Shown here piece by piece: positions 18,544 to 27,905 of a DNA stretch of 64,000 bases (the first letter of the stretch is position 1; the number at the start of each line of letters is the position of its first letter). The DNA is from Yponomeuta sedellus (lineage: Eukaryota; Arthropoda; Insecta; Lepidoptera; Yponomeutidae): assembly GCA_934045075.1 (NCBI GenBank), contig OW203747.1, positions 8,390,357 through 8,454,356 on the forward strand. Direction: 5' to 3'. The notes beneath the pieces are model-generated. The model had not been told where the DNA came from and made no database searches. It worked only from the letters and a program-made list of their open reading frames with translations. The position numbers were made by a program, and so were the translations under genes.

Positions 18544-18711
18544 ATAGTTAAAAATATTATTATAGCATCTACTAAGTAGAATATAAGAGTGTTTATGTTC
18601 CATCGCCGGCGAAGGGTTAATTTATCCAGCTCTGTGGACGACAACGGCGGAAGATGTCTCGGCTACGTTGTGGTATGTAGCTGTCAGCAGTCTTGTTAGT
18701 TTATAAAGAAA

Positions 18712-19314
<603 letters not shown>

Positions 19315-19328
19315 TGTTATGGCAGCCC

Positions 19329-19546
19329 ATTTAGTTGTACTTAGTATAGGCAGCCCTATACTAAGTACAACTAAATGACTTGTGTTGTAGGTGCTAACTC
19401 GACGATAGATTTAATACAATAAATACATAGATAACGTCCAAGACCCGAGGCAAACTAGAAAAGTTCGTTTCCTAGTTTGACCCGGCCGGGAATTGAACCT
19501 TCGGTTTTACAGTCAGTGTGCCAAACCGCTGCGTCACCGAGGTCGT
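19329..19546 (-). repeat. SINE-B with inverted terminal hairpin
   Basis: The 3' portion is folded back: 'atttagttgtacttagtata' at 19329-19350 and its complement at 19355-19376, with spacer 'cagc'. The rest is a normal minus SINE-B ending at an abbreviated tRNA-like head ('ccggccgggaattgaacctt', part of box B deleted). Confidence 0.85.
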
Positions 19547-19582
19547 CGAGGGTTATAATAAGGGGGCTATGTTTTATTTTCC

Positions 19583-20000
19583 ACTAGCTGACCCAACGAA
19601 CTTCGTACCGCCTAACATTTTTTTTTTCTCTCCGCAAGAACCATCCTTGTACTTCAAGGAATATTCTAAAAAAAGGATCAGCGAAATCGGTCCAGCTTTT
19701 CTCGAGATTTGCGCTTACCAAAACATTCAGCGATTCATTTTTATATTATAGACTAGGTGACCCAGCGAACTTTGTACCGATTCTTTAATTTTTTTTATTT
19801 TTCTCTTCGTAAGAACCATCCTGGTACTTCAAGGAATATTCTAAAAAAATTGCAAAATCGATTCAGCTTTGACGTTCATTAAGTAAACGTTTGTTTTTAT
19901 AGTGAATATTTTTTTTGCTTTGTCCTTGGCTTTATGTGTGCCAAATTTCACCCAAATCCGTTCAGCCGTTTTCGCGTGGCTGTGCAACAAATATTACCCA
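19583..20000 (-). mobile_element. Two tandem Helitron-like terminal fragments
   Basis: 19583-19750 and 19752-20000 both start (on +) with 'actag[c/g]tgacccagcgaac' and 'aagaaccatcctNgtacttc' and share 'aaggaatattctaaaaaaa'. Both are inverse to 8731-8915. The second continues into 'ccaaatttcacccaaatccg' and 'ttcagccgttttcgcgtgg', sequences common beside lepidopteran Helitron ends. Confidence 0.4.
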
Positions 20001-20289
20001 AAATTTCAGATTTAAAGGCATTCACAAAACTTTTACATTTAAAGGTAGGTTCAGCAGTAGGGTTGTTTCAGCCTTGATGGAATCCAAGCAGCTACGTACC
20101 ACACGGCCTCCGCCCCAGCCCCGCCGCTCCTTGTTATCCGCAGCCCCAAGACGCTGGCAATCACTAATTCAAAACTCTTTTATTTTGTAATCTTTTCATT
20201 ACCGTGCGAGGCAATAGGAAGACTCTCCGTCTTTGTTAGGTCGGCCCTTTGCGTTGATTCTTTTTGTAAGGGAAGCTCGTGAAATGCGC
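20001..20289. other. Unassigned sequence
   Basis: No repeat or coding domain recognised. Confidence 0.3.
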
Positions 20290-20655
20290 TCTTATGCCGA
20301 GTTTTCACGGTCTTAGTACGCTCGGACCGAGTGCCCCATCCAAGTTAACTGATCCCCCTGATTGGACGGTTTTTCGTCACGACACTAAAATGATTACACT
20401 ATTTTTATTTTTAATGCACTAACCCGTGCTAAGGACAAATTTAAAAACCTATTTAGAGGCTAAAAATTTCACCCATGCCGGGATTCGAACCCGCAACCTC
20501 TGGCTATCCGTGCCAGGTACTGATAGCCAGAGGTTGCGAGTTCGAATCCCGGCATGGGTGAAATTTTAGCCTCTAAATAGGTTTTTAGACACTAACATGG
20601 CCAATCAGGAGAACAAGTTTACTCGGATGGCGCACTCGGTACTCGGAACGCAGAT
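20290..20655. repeat. Palindromic element with a SINE-A foldback at its centre
   Basis: Inner arms are inverted SINE-A 3' halves: left 20436-20506 inverse, right 20523-20588 direct, joined at 'cgtgccaggtactg'. The outer flanks are also inverted: 20315-20390 ('ctcggaccgagtgccccatc', 'ctgattgg') against 20590-20655 ('aatcaggag', 'ggatggcgcactcggtactc'). Only the left arm keeps the SINE-A tail (20393-20435). Confidence 0.75.
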
Positions 20656-20694
20656 TTGATTAATTTGGGGTCATTGTTCGACTCCCGCTATTTT

Positions 20695-20920
20695 GACGAC
20701 TGGCGCAGCAGTTTGGCGCGCAGTCTGTAAAACCGAAGGTCTCGGGTTCGATCCACGGCCGGGTCAAACTAGGAAATGAACTTTATAGTTTGTCTCTGGT
20801 CTTGGATGTTATCTATGTATTTGTTGTATTAAATCTATCGTCGAGTTAGCACCTGAAACACAAGTAATTAAGTTGTAATTAGTGATCTGTGTGATATGTC
20901 CATGAATATTTATTTATTAC
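20695..20920 (+). repeat. SINE-B
   Basis: Degraded head 'gacgactggcgcagcagttt', good box B region 'ggtctcgggttcgatccacg', body 'atcgtcgagttagcacctga' and 'atatgtccatgaatatttat' end. Followed by a pyrimidine-rich TC run to 20958. Confidence 0.85.
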
Positions 20921-20994
20921 TCAGTCTCTCTCTTTCTATCTCTCTCTCTTTCTAGAAGAGGTTATTTCTGAAATACGCTTTTCCTGAAACGTTA

Positions 20995-21680
20995 TTATAA
21001 TTACACTTTATTGCACAACAACAGGACATTATTTACATTCGAAATAACATGTACAAAGGCGAGCTTATGTCTGAATGAGATTTCTTCCAGCAAACCTTAG
21101 AGAGTCGGAGAAGCAGTAAAAAGCGGGTCTATGTGTACAAAATACGTGTACGTGTACAAAATATACTACATAAATATTGAATAACCTACCTAACTATATA
21201 TAAGCGGTGGTAGCTCAGTGGGTAGAACCATGGACTGGCAAGCGAGAGTCCCAGGTTCGATCCCGAGTGCGGGCATGTACCAATGACTTTGTTTAATTTC
21301 AAAGTTACGTACATTTGCGAATTTGTAGTCGCAATACCACACGCTAACGGTGAAGGAAAACATCGTGAGGAAACCCGCGGCTTGGTTGGCTCCGCACGTA
21401 TTGACTAGTCTTTCCTGTGGGCTAGGCTGACTAAGCTGTCAGGATGGTATAGGTGCTGGGCAAGCCTACACCATCTATAAAAAAAACCATGTCCCAGGCA
21501 CTACAGCGTCGGAGTGGTCCCTTCACCCATCTAGTGTGAGTGAAGATATCACTAGACGCTGTATAAATCATCTCATTAAGTAGATGCAAAAAAGGCCAAT
21601 ATTATTATTATATTATTACCTAACTATGGAAGAAATAAATTAACTACACAAGCTAAAATATAGAAAAAAAACGTACCAAG
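20995..21680 (-). repeat. LINE 3' UTR, interrupted by SINE-D
   Basis: Inverse of 17416-17725: 'tgcacaacaacaggacatta', 'gtacaaaggcgagcttatgt', 'gagatttcttccagcaaacc', 'cctacctaactata'. After SINE-D the LINE resumes at 'acctaactatggaagaaata' to about 21680. Confidence 0.8.
21198..21617 (+). repeat. SINE-D, full length with target-site duplication
   Basis: tRNA-like head 'gcggtggtagctcagtgggt' with box B 'caggttcgatcccg', then 'catgtaccaatgactttg', 'ggaaaacatcgtgaggaaac' and a long 3' part. Flanked by 'acctaactat' at 21188-21197 and 21618-21627. Ends in an ATT-rich tail. The 3' part (21500-21590) is similar, inverted, to 62560-62655. Confidence 0.9.
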
Positions 21681-21717
21681 GGTGGGACTAGCGCATATCT
21701 TCAACATGTTGGTTAGT

Positions 21718-21904
21718 CTACTATTTTTATTTTTAATGCACTAAATAAATAAATTTTCATCAGTGAAAGAGGTTCGAAATTTCACCGATGCCGGTGAGTC
21801 GCCCATTGGCTCAGTTGGTTAGAGCGCTGGCACGGATAGCCAGAGGTCGCGGGTTCGAATCCCGGCATGGGTGGAATTTTTAGCCTCTAAATAGGTTTTT
21901 AAAA
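21718..21904. repeat. SINE-A foldback flanked by one target-site duplication
   Basis: 21718-21745 is an inverted tail ('ctactatttttatttttaat', 'gcacta'). From ~21760 the element reads forward: 'gaggttcgaaatttcaccga', tRNA-like block 21801-21873 and 'cctctaaataggttttt'. The 12-bp repeat 'atgttggttagt' flanks the whole unit (21706-21717 and 21905-21916). Confidence 0.9.
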
Positions 21905-22002
21905 ATGTTGGTTAGTATTAGTGTATAACAAAGATTGGTACTATTTTTTTGGGGGTTGTGAGGGGTTTCGTAAAAATACACTTAAACGAGAACTTCAACA
22001 GT

Positions 22003-22372
22003 CTTCTTCTTCTTCAGGCTATATTATGTAGTCCACTGCTGGACATAGCCCTCCCCTAATGAGCGCCATAGCGCCCTGTCTTCAGCTTGCCGCATCCAGC
22101 ATTTGCCGGCAGTTTTTCGCAGATCGTCATCCCACCTGGTCGAAGGGCGTCCTACACTACGTTTGAAGAGTCGCGGTCTCCCCTCAAGAACGCGTTTACT
22201 TCAACGGTTGTCGGTTCTTCGCGAGATATGGCCAGCCCATTGCCACTTCAGCTTGCTGATTCTCTGAGCTATGTCGATAACTTTGGTTCTCTGTCGGATG
22301 CATTCGTTACGAATCTTATCTTTCAGAGAAACTCCGAGCATAGCTTTCTCCATAGCTCGGTGAGCGACTTTA
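22003..22372 (-). pseudogene. RTE LINE 3' terminus
   Basis: Inverse of the RTE C-terminus and tail: 'cttcttcttcaggctatatt', 'gctggacatagccctcccct', 'catcccacctggtcgaaggg', 'ctctgagctatgtcgataac', 'aactccgagcatagctttct'. Minus coding sense includes MLGVSLKDK, AQRISKLKW and RRTDN. Truncated 5' of MLGVS. Frameshifts present. Confidence 0.85.
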
Positions 22373-22521
22373 AACAACAGTCTAATGAAAGAAAATTCAT
22401 TTTAGTACTGCTCAAGTAATTCGCAGTGTTTCAAGTGCTTCTAATTACTTTCAGAATAATGCGTGTAATTTTGTAAGCTTTGGGTTCCCTTATAACCTGT
22501 TCCACAAACATTTTCCCTGCA

Positions 22522-22716
22522 CGTTGATATCAACCCTTTTATGTCCCCATAGCTGGGGCACGGGTCTTTTCATTACTGGAAGGGACTCTTCACTCTTCCT
22601 GCATTACTGGACGATTAGGCCACGGGGGTCACGTCTGGGTTTGTGGAGGATTGTAAGACAGTGGCGGGCCTTACTGTCAGAAGTTATCAAGCCGCCCATA
22701 AGGCCTCTGACATAGA
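22522..22716 (-). repeat. 5S-SINE 3' half with a small internal duplication
   Basis: Inverse 3' end 'gatatcaacccttttatgtc' to 'ggcctctgacatag'. The 'cattactgga' segment appears twice (22572 and 22602) with 'agggactcttcactcttcct' between. Confidence 0.85.
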
Positions 22717-22959
22717 TTAATAATTATGCAATTAATTTATGTGTATTTTTAACTGTTTCGGGATTCATTTAAAAAAAATATAAATTGAGTGAGAAACATT
22801 AAAAAAAATCGCGTTGAGTCGATAATTGGCTCCTTAGCACTAGGTTTAAAAACCAAGTTATTGAATATGAATTAAATTAAAATGTAAATTGGCATAATGT
22901 TGTTAACCTTTTTTAACCAGCTAAATTAGTTTGTTTCTGTTCGGGGAATTTTTTTTTGA
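22717..22959. other. Unassigned AT-rich sequence
   Basis: No feature recognised. Confidence 0.3.
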
Positions 22960-22969
22960 CATAGTATAT

Positions 22970-23333
22970 CGTTATCAACCCTTGTATGTCCCCACTGCTG
23001 GGGCACGGGTCTCTTCCTGCATCGCAGGAAGGTTAGGCCATACTCCACCACGGGGGCCAAGTCCGGGTTGGTGGAGGATTGTAAGACAGTGGCGGGCCTT
23101 ACTGTCAGAAGTTATCAAGCCGCCCATAAGGCCTCTGACATGGCTTAACGACTGCCATTATATGACAGCCGGCACCAACGGCTTAACGTGCCTTGCGAAG
23201 CACGGAAGCGCTCGGAAAAATGCCACTAGCGGTAGTCACGGGACTCTCACCCATCCCGTACCTGACCGCGCCTGTTGTTGCTTAACCAAGTGATTGATTC
23301 CAATCATTCGGTTCGCCTAGGCCACGAGCGCTT
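22970..23333 (-). repeat. 5S-SINE, full-length reference copy
   Basis: 364 bp on the minus strand, flanked by 'catagtatat' at 22960-22969 and 23334-23343. From its 5' end (23333): head 'gcgctcgtggcctaggcgaa', 5S-like box A 'ttaagcaacaacaggcgcgg', box C-like 'gggatgggtgagagtcccgt', then 'gagcgcttccgtgcttcg', 'ggtgccggctgtcatataat', 'ggcggcttgataacttctga', and the RTE-like tail 'ccaccaacccggacttggcc', 'gtggtggagtatggcctaac', 'gtgccccagcagtggggaca', ending 'gggttgataacg'. Lepidopteran 5S rRNA (from family knowledge) has the same order AAGTTAAGCAACA, GGGCGCGGT, GGATGGGTGACCG. No protein is encoded. Confidence 0.95.
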
Positions 23334-23343
23334 CATAGTATAT

Positions 23344-23758
23344 AAGTACTTTGAAACAATTATTTTCGTTTAAGTTTCACCTTTGTTCCCGGCTTTACAA
23401 GACCTACGTGACCTTAATGCCATACAATAGGTACTACTACCGACCTATGAAAACCTCAAAAAGCCTTCCCTAGACCCTTCAGAGTGTACATAAACAAAAT
23501 TTTCTCTTCCGGAAGTGTCTGTACATATAGCCGGAAGTGACAAACATAGGTTATGTTATTTTTGAGGGATATGAAATTTCTTTTATAATGTCTTCGAAGG
23601 CAGCATCTAGGTAAATAAAACGTTGTGAGGAAATCTAAGTGTCCTAGGTAGGTAAGGTGAGTAAGCTTACATTTCGTACAGTCACGTGTACTAATATGTC
23701 TAGACTTCTTTAGAACCTTATTAATGTCAAAAAAGTATTATTTTATGCTTCGTTGCAC
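23344..23758. other. Unassigned sequence
   Basis: Two ETS-like 'ccggaagtg' motifs occur at 23510 and 23532. No repeat or coding domain recognised. Confidence 0.3.
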
Positions 23759-23885
23759 ACGAAACGTTTAACAGGACATTACATAAGAAATAACAAGTAC
23801 AAAGGCAAGCTTATATCTGTAAGAGATAAGCTCGCCTTTGTACATGCTATTTCATATATAATGTCAATAAAGTATAATAATAATG
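23759..23885. repeat. LINE 3' end in head-to-head foldback
   Basis: 23759-23820 is an inverted LINE end ('aacaggacattacataagaa', 'gtacaaaggcaagcttata'); 23822-23885 is the same end direct ('gagataagctcgcctttgta', 'aataaagtataataat'). They meet at 'tctgtaagaga'. Confidence 0.8.
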
Positions 23886-23924
23886 TTTCACGAAAAGTGT
23901 TTTTCAGAAACAACATCATCTAGC

Positions 23925-24300
23925 AATAAATAAATAAGTATTCATGGACATGTTACACAGATCTTCAGGCTATATTATGTAGTCCACTGCTGGACATAGC
24001 CCTCCCCTAATGAGCGCCATAGCGCCCTGTCTTCAGCTTGCCGCATCCAGTATCGGCCGGCAGATTTTCGCAGATCGTCATCCCACCTGGTCGAAGGGCG
24101 TCCTACACTACGTTTGAAGAGTCGCGGTCTCCCCTCAAGAACGCGTTTACTTCAAAGGTTGTCGGTTCCATTAGCCCTACACTAAGTACTACTAAATGGC
24201 TTGTGTTACAGGTGTTAACTCGACGATAGATTTAATACAATAAATACATAGATGACATCCAAGACCAGAGACAAACTAGAAAGGTTCGTTTCCTAGTTTT
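23925..24300 (-). repeat. SINE-B interrupted by an RTE fragment
   Basis: 3' end at 23925-23963 ('gtattcatggacatgttaca'), then the RTE insert, then 24170-24300 ('attagccctacactaag', 'gttaactcgacgatagattt', 'gttcgtttcctagtttt'). The tRNA-like head is missing. Confidence 0.85.
23964..24169 (-). pseudogene. RTE LINE 3' fragment inside SINE-B
   Basis: Inverse RTE 3' end from 'ttcaggctatattatgtagt' to 'tcaaaggttgtcggttcc'. Minus sense covers GRPSTRWDDDL and WxRQAEDRALWRSL. Lacks the poly-CTT end. Confidence 0.85.
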
Positions 24301-24892
24301 CTAGTTTTTCATGCATCAAGCTAGAAGATTAATGACAGAGTTCTAACGTGTTTACATATTAGTGCAAGCGACTGTACATATAGTTGCACCCTATTATTAA
24401 TACAATTATCAAACCCATAATTAGAAAAATCTACCCTAGAAAAAAAAAGACGAGCTGGCTGATGTACATAACTGTATTTTCTTACTAGTATGTCAAATCT
24501 TATTGTATTTTGTGTGCAAAAATTGTGATACTTTTTATCGCAATTGCTTGAGATGGTAACTTGGGTTTTGAAAACTTTACATTTTTTTATCCTTTAATGT
24601 AGTCACTGCAGTAAAAGTTGTTATTGTATTGATAGGTGAAATCCCAGTGGCCTCCATTTTAATAGGTTTGGGGATACTTAAAACCAGAAAACAGATTCTT
24701 CCAGATAACTGTAAAAAAGTCCTATTTTTATGTTAAGACAAGGCAATTTGAAATTCCACGCGGTGTCCTTAGCGTTCTTTCTCATACAAATTTGTATAAA
24801 AAAAAATCATTTTCTTCTTTTAGGTGGTTTAATTTATTGAAAATGAACAATCGGGTTTGGTATGTCAGCTTTTTTCATTGTTATACTTTAAT
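24301..24892. other. Unassigned sequence
   Basis: AT-rich, with short A and T runs. No feature recognised. Confidence 0.3.
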
Positions 24893-24945
24893 GTAGGAAA
24901 TAACATATACAAAGGCGAGCTTATCTCTCAATAACATGCTTCATT
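24893..24945 (-). repeat. LINE 3' tip
   Basis: 'gtaggaaataacatatacaa' and 'aggcgagcttatctctcaat' match the end of the 17416-17725 unit in inverse. About 50 bp only. Confidence 0.55.
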
Positions 24946-25000
24946 GTTTCAATAACATGCTGTTTATCCTGCGGCCTTGATTTTACATATACATATTGAC

Positions 25001-25218
25001 GAACTCTGTGGCGTAGCGGTAGCGCGTCTGCCTACCATGCAAGAGGTCCCGGGTTCGAATCCCGGCTGGAAACAAAAAAAAAAAGTCCAGGTCTTGGATA
25101 TTTACATGTTTGTGATGTCGTTGTTTCTGGTTCCCACGACACAGGGTATCCTAGTGTGGGGCCAGAAGCAATGTATGTGCCTGTATGTAAATGTTATGTT
25201 AATGTTATGTTATGTTAC
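25001..25218 (+). repeat. SINE-C, complete
   Basis: Head 'ctctgtggcgtagcggtagc', box B 'gggttcgaatcccggctgg', A-run linker, body 'ggtcttggatatttacatgt', 'ggttcccacgacacagggta', and a (GTTAT/AAT)n tail. It has the best preserved box B of the family here. Confidence 0.9.
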
Positions 25219-25627
25219 CTAGTATCCCAAGCAGCATCTTTGCGGTCCCTTCTCATATCTAGTATTGGAAGTGCCACTAGACCTTATAAAACACGCGGCT
25301 TCAGTTGGTTGAAACGAAGTTTTGGAGGAGTTATAAGGGAAATACCCTGTGTTTATATACATGTAGGTCCTTGAGACCAGAACAATGCAGGTTAAAACAA
25401 AAGCAATGAAGTGGCGAGCTCCCCACTGAAGGGCCTTGCATTAATACTTTACAGCGGTTTAAGACTGGCCAGTCACTTCGGGGCAAGAAAAGGTTGGGGC
25501 CTTTGTGGAAAAGAAAAAAAAGTTGAGTCACATTTCAAAAGTAGAACGCTATGAATTTTTCACGTATAGTCCATTCGTTTAGGTACTTAAACGTAAACAA
25601 TCTTTACATTAAAATCTAAACCTGTTA
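25219..25627. other. Unassigned sequence
   Basis: No repeat or coding domain recognised. Confidence 0.3.
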
Positions 25628-25683
25628 AAAATGTTTAAATTTCAATAAAGAGTGAAGACTCTTTATTGAAATTTAAACATTTT
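25628..25683. repeat. Perfect 26-bp-arm palindrome
   Basis: Arms 25628-25653 and 25658-25683 are exact inverted copies with a GAAG spacer. Arm landmark 'tttcaataaagagt'. The AATAAA in the arm suggests a LINE tail was folded back. Confidence 0.9.
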
Positions 25684-25863
25684 ACAAATGAAAATACCTA
25701 TATGTTTATGAAACTTTCATGAAATTACGTTAAGCTTCCTACTGAATTGGTAAAGTGTAAAGATTTTGTTTTATAAAGTGTGTATTTTTATGAAAGGACG
25801 TATCAAGACTGTGTACAATTTTTTACTAAATAAATGGACTGTGGATAGGAATATTTTAATTCA
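25684..25863 (+). repeat. AT-rich repeat, diverged third copy
   Basis: Order of 'cctatatgtttatgaa', 'tttcatgaaattacg', 'tgaattggtaaagtgtaaag' and 'aagtgtgtatttttatg' parallels 4237-4405 and 5097-5266. It ends at the SINE-A target duplication. Confidence 0.5.
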
Positions 25864-26032
25864 TTATTGTATTGTACGTAATACAGGAAAAGTGTAAAGA
25901 GGTTCGAAATTTCACTGATGCCAGTGAGTCGCCCATTAGCTCAGTTGGAAAGAGCGCTGGCACGGATAGCCAGAGGTCGCGGGTTCGAAACCCGGCATGA
26001 GTGGAATTTTTAGCCTCTAAATAGGTTTTTAA
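25864..26032 (+). repeat. SINE-A with 14-bp target-site duplication
   Basis: 169 bp from 'ttattgtattgtacgtaata' to 'aaataggtttttaa', containing tRNA-like box A 'tagctcagttgg' and box B 'gggttcgaaacccgg'. Flanked by 'aatattttaattca' at 25850-25863 and 26033-26046. This defines a short form without the outer 5' region and without the 'tagtgcatt' tail. Confidence 0.9.
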
Positions 26033-26046
26033 AATATTTTAATTCA

Positions 26047-26270
26047 GTCAGATTTCAGTTGATTGCAGGAAGATAAAGTAACAAAAGAAGGGTAGCTTCA
26101 TGCAGACACATGCGGACCAAACAGGGCATTAACAAACAAAGAGCAAGATAAAAAGTATACGAAACCGATGGGCGTGCATTCAGAGACTCAAGAAGTCGGT
26201 GAAGTTTGATGAGAAGTTTGTCAGGGTCTTAGCAAGTAGCAAACCTTATCTTTGCCTACCCTTCGAGGTC
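26047..26270. other. Unassigned sequence
   Basis: No feature recognised. Confidence 0.3.
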
Positions 26271-26427
26271 GATATAAACCCTTGTATATCCCTACTGCTG
26301 GGGCACGGGTCTTTTCCTGCATCACGGGAAGGTTGGGCTATACTTCACCACGGCCGCCAAGTGCGGGTTGGTGGAGGATTGTAAGACAGTGGCGGGCCGT
26401 ACAGTCAGAAGTTTTCAAGCCGCCCAT

Positions 26428-26699
26428 CCTCTTCTTCTTCAGGCTATATTATGTAGTCCACTGCTGGGCATAGCCCTCCTCTATTAAGTGCCATAGCGCC
26501 CTGTCTTCAACTTGCCACATCCAGCATCTGCCGGCAGTTTTTCGCAGATCGTCATCCCACCTGGTCGGAGGGCATCCTACACTACCTTTGACGAGTCGCG
26601 GTCTCCACTCAAGAAAAAGTTTACTCCAATGGTTGTCGGTTCACTGCCACTTCAGCTCGCTAATTCTCTGAGCTATGTCGATAAATTTGGTTCTCTGCC
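26428..26699 (-). pseudogene. RTE 3' fragment inserted in 5S-SINE with target duplication
   Basis: Inverse RTE C-terminus and tail from 'ctcttcttcttcaggctata' to 'gataaatttggttctctgc'. Flanked by 'gccgcccat' at 26419-26427 and 26700-26708. An internal stretch (between 'ggttgtcggttc' and 'actgccacttcagc') is deleted relative to 22003-22372. Confidence 0.85.
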
Positions 26700-26888
26700 G
26701 CCGCCCATGACGCCTTTGAAATGGCTTTACGGCTGGCATTGACATGACATCCGGCACCAACGGCTTAAAGTGCCTTGTGGAGCACGGAAGTGCTCAGAAA
26801 TAATGCCACTAGCGGTAGTCACGGGACGGTCATCCATCCAGCACCTGACCCCGCCTGTTGTTGCTTAACTCAAGTGATTGATTCCAAT

Positions 26889-27211
26889 GAGAGTGTGCAC
26901 AAGGACTACATGAACTCATTCCCCCATCCCCTTCCTTATATCGGACCACCAGACGATCGGCTCGAACGCACGCTTTTATCGTCGAAATTCTGCAAATCCG
27001 CACCAAGCGATTCGCGAAATCTTTTAAATAAGAACAGCAAAGTTGTGGAACACGCTGCCATCGTCGGTCTTTCCGGAGACATATAACCTGGGTGTCTTTA
27101 AAAGTAGAGCTAACCGGCATTTAACAGGTAAGCACGTTACACCGTAGACCCCGTCATCGCTTACCATCAGGCGTGACTGGGGGTCAAGCGTAACCCGTCA
27201 TACTTAAAAAA
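26889..27211 (+). pseudogene. LINE ORF2 C-terminus and 3' end (CR1/L2-like)
   Basis: + strand reads TAKLWNTLPSSVFPETYN, then LGVFKSRANRHLTG and a stop, followed by 'ccatcaggcgtgactggggg' and an A run at 27205-27213. The LWNxLPxxVFP and FKxRxNxHL pattern is a conserved C-terminal block in insect LINEs of the CR1/L2 group. 5'-truncated at 26889 and inserted in the 5S-SINE head. Confidence 0.75.
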
Positions 27212-27242
27212 AAATCACTCGGTTCGACTAGGCCACGAGCAT

Positions 27243-27639
27243 TCGGGTACTCCCGACATGAGTTTATGGATTCAATCACCGCACTCTCACTTCAATTTCC
27301 TAAATGTCAGTCTCCGTTTTAATTTTACGAGCATACTACTTAGCTCACGGCAACGTGACCTTTATGTGCTTGAAAGGTGTGCTCGTAACACATTGAACCT
27401 TGAATGTTTCAGTAGTGCTTAAAGTCAACTAGAGCCCCGTAACCCGGGCACAGATTTTGGACGTAAAACTAAAGTTTCAAACTCGCAACTTGATCGGTTT
27501 CTGTGAAACTCTATAACTACTGCTTTGATATATTTTCGGGCATGACCTTGTTAGCTCAAAATGTATTTTAAGCACGGCCCGGGTAGCACGATGGCACGAG
27601 TCGTTTTGAGCGACTGAAAGTCAGAATAGGAATGGACAC
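27243..27639. other. Unassigned sequence
   Basis: No recognised repeat or coding domain. Confidence 0.3.
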
Positions 27640-27905
27640 ATTTATTATTTAAAAAAAAACCATTTAAAAAGAAATCGCGACGCGCCTCATTGACTCATCG
27701 GGCACCTTAAGTGCTGATAGCTACCCCGGCCAGAGCATCAGCCTGACCATCCAGAGAGGGAATGCGGCCAGCGTCTTTGGGAACTCTCCCCATCAGCAGC
27801 GGCGTAGACTTTTTTAAATAAAGCTGCTTTTTGCAAACATATATATCCTGTTAATTATTCATATTGTATATAGTTATAGGAAAATTTACTACCTTATTTA
27901 GTATA
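27640..27905 (+). pseudogene. LINE ORF2 C-terminus and 3' UTR (jockey/R1-like)
   Basis: Reads SISLTIQRGNAASVFGNSP then a stop after RRRLF. The 3' UTR 'tgtatatagttataggaaaa' is shared with the inverse copy at 16190-16440. Confidence 0.65.

Larger units (their letters stand above)
26271..27242 (-). repeat. 5S-SINE split by two later insertions
   Basis: Three pieces in order: 26271-26427 (3' part), 26700-26888 (body and most of the 5S-like head, 'gtagtcacgggacggtcatc', 'cgcctgttgttgcttaactc') and 27212-27242 (extreme 5' end, 'tcactcggttcgactaggcc'). Joined they make one full-length element. Confidence 0.9.

Noticed and set aside
22931..23293. 120-codon frame
   Set aside because: Lies entirely in a 5S-SINE. 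The same frame recurs in other SINE copies (for example 49873 and 60207), so it is a property of the repeat.
23221..23333. Functional 5S rRNA gene
   Set aside because: Only internal promoter blocks are conserved, the 5' third differs, the 3' end of 5S is replaced by SINE body, and many diverged copies exist.
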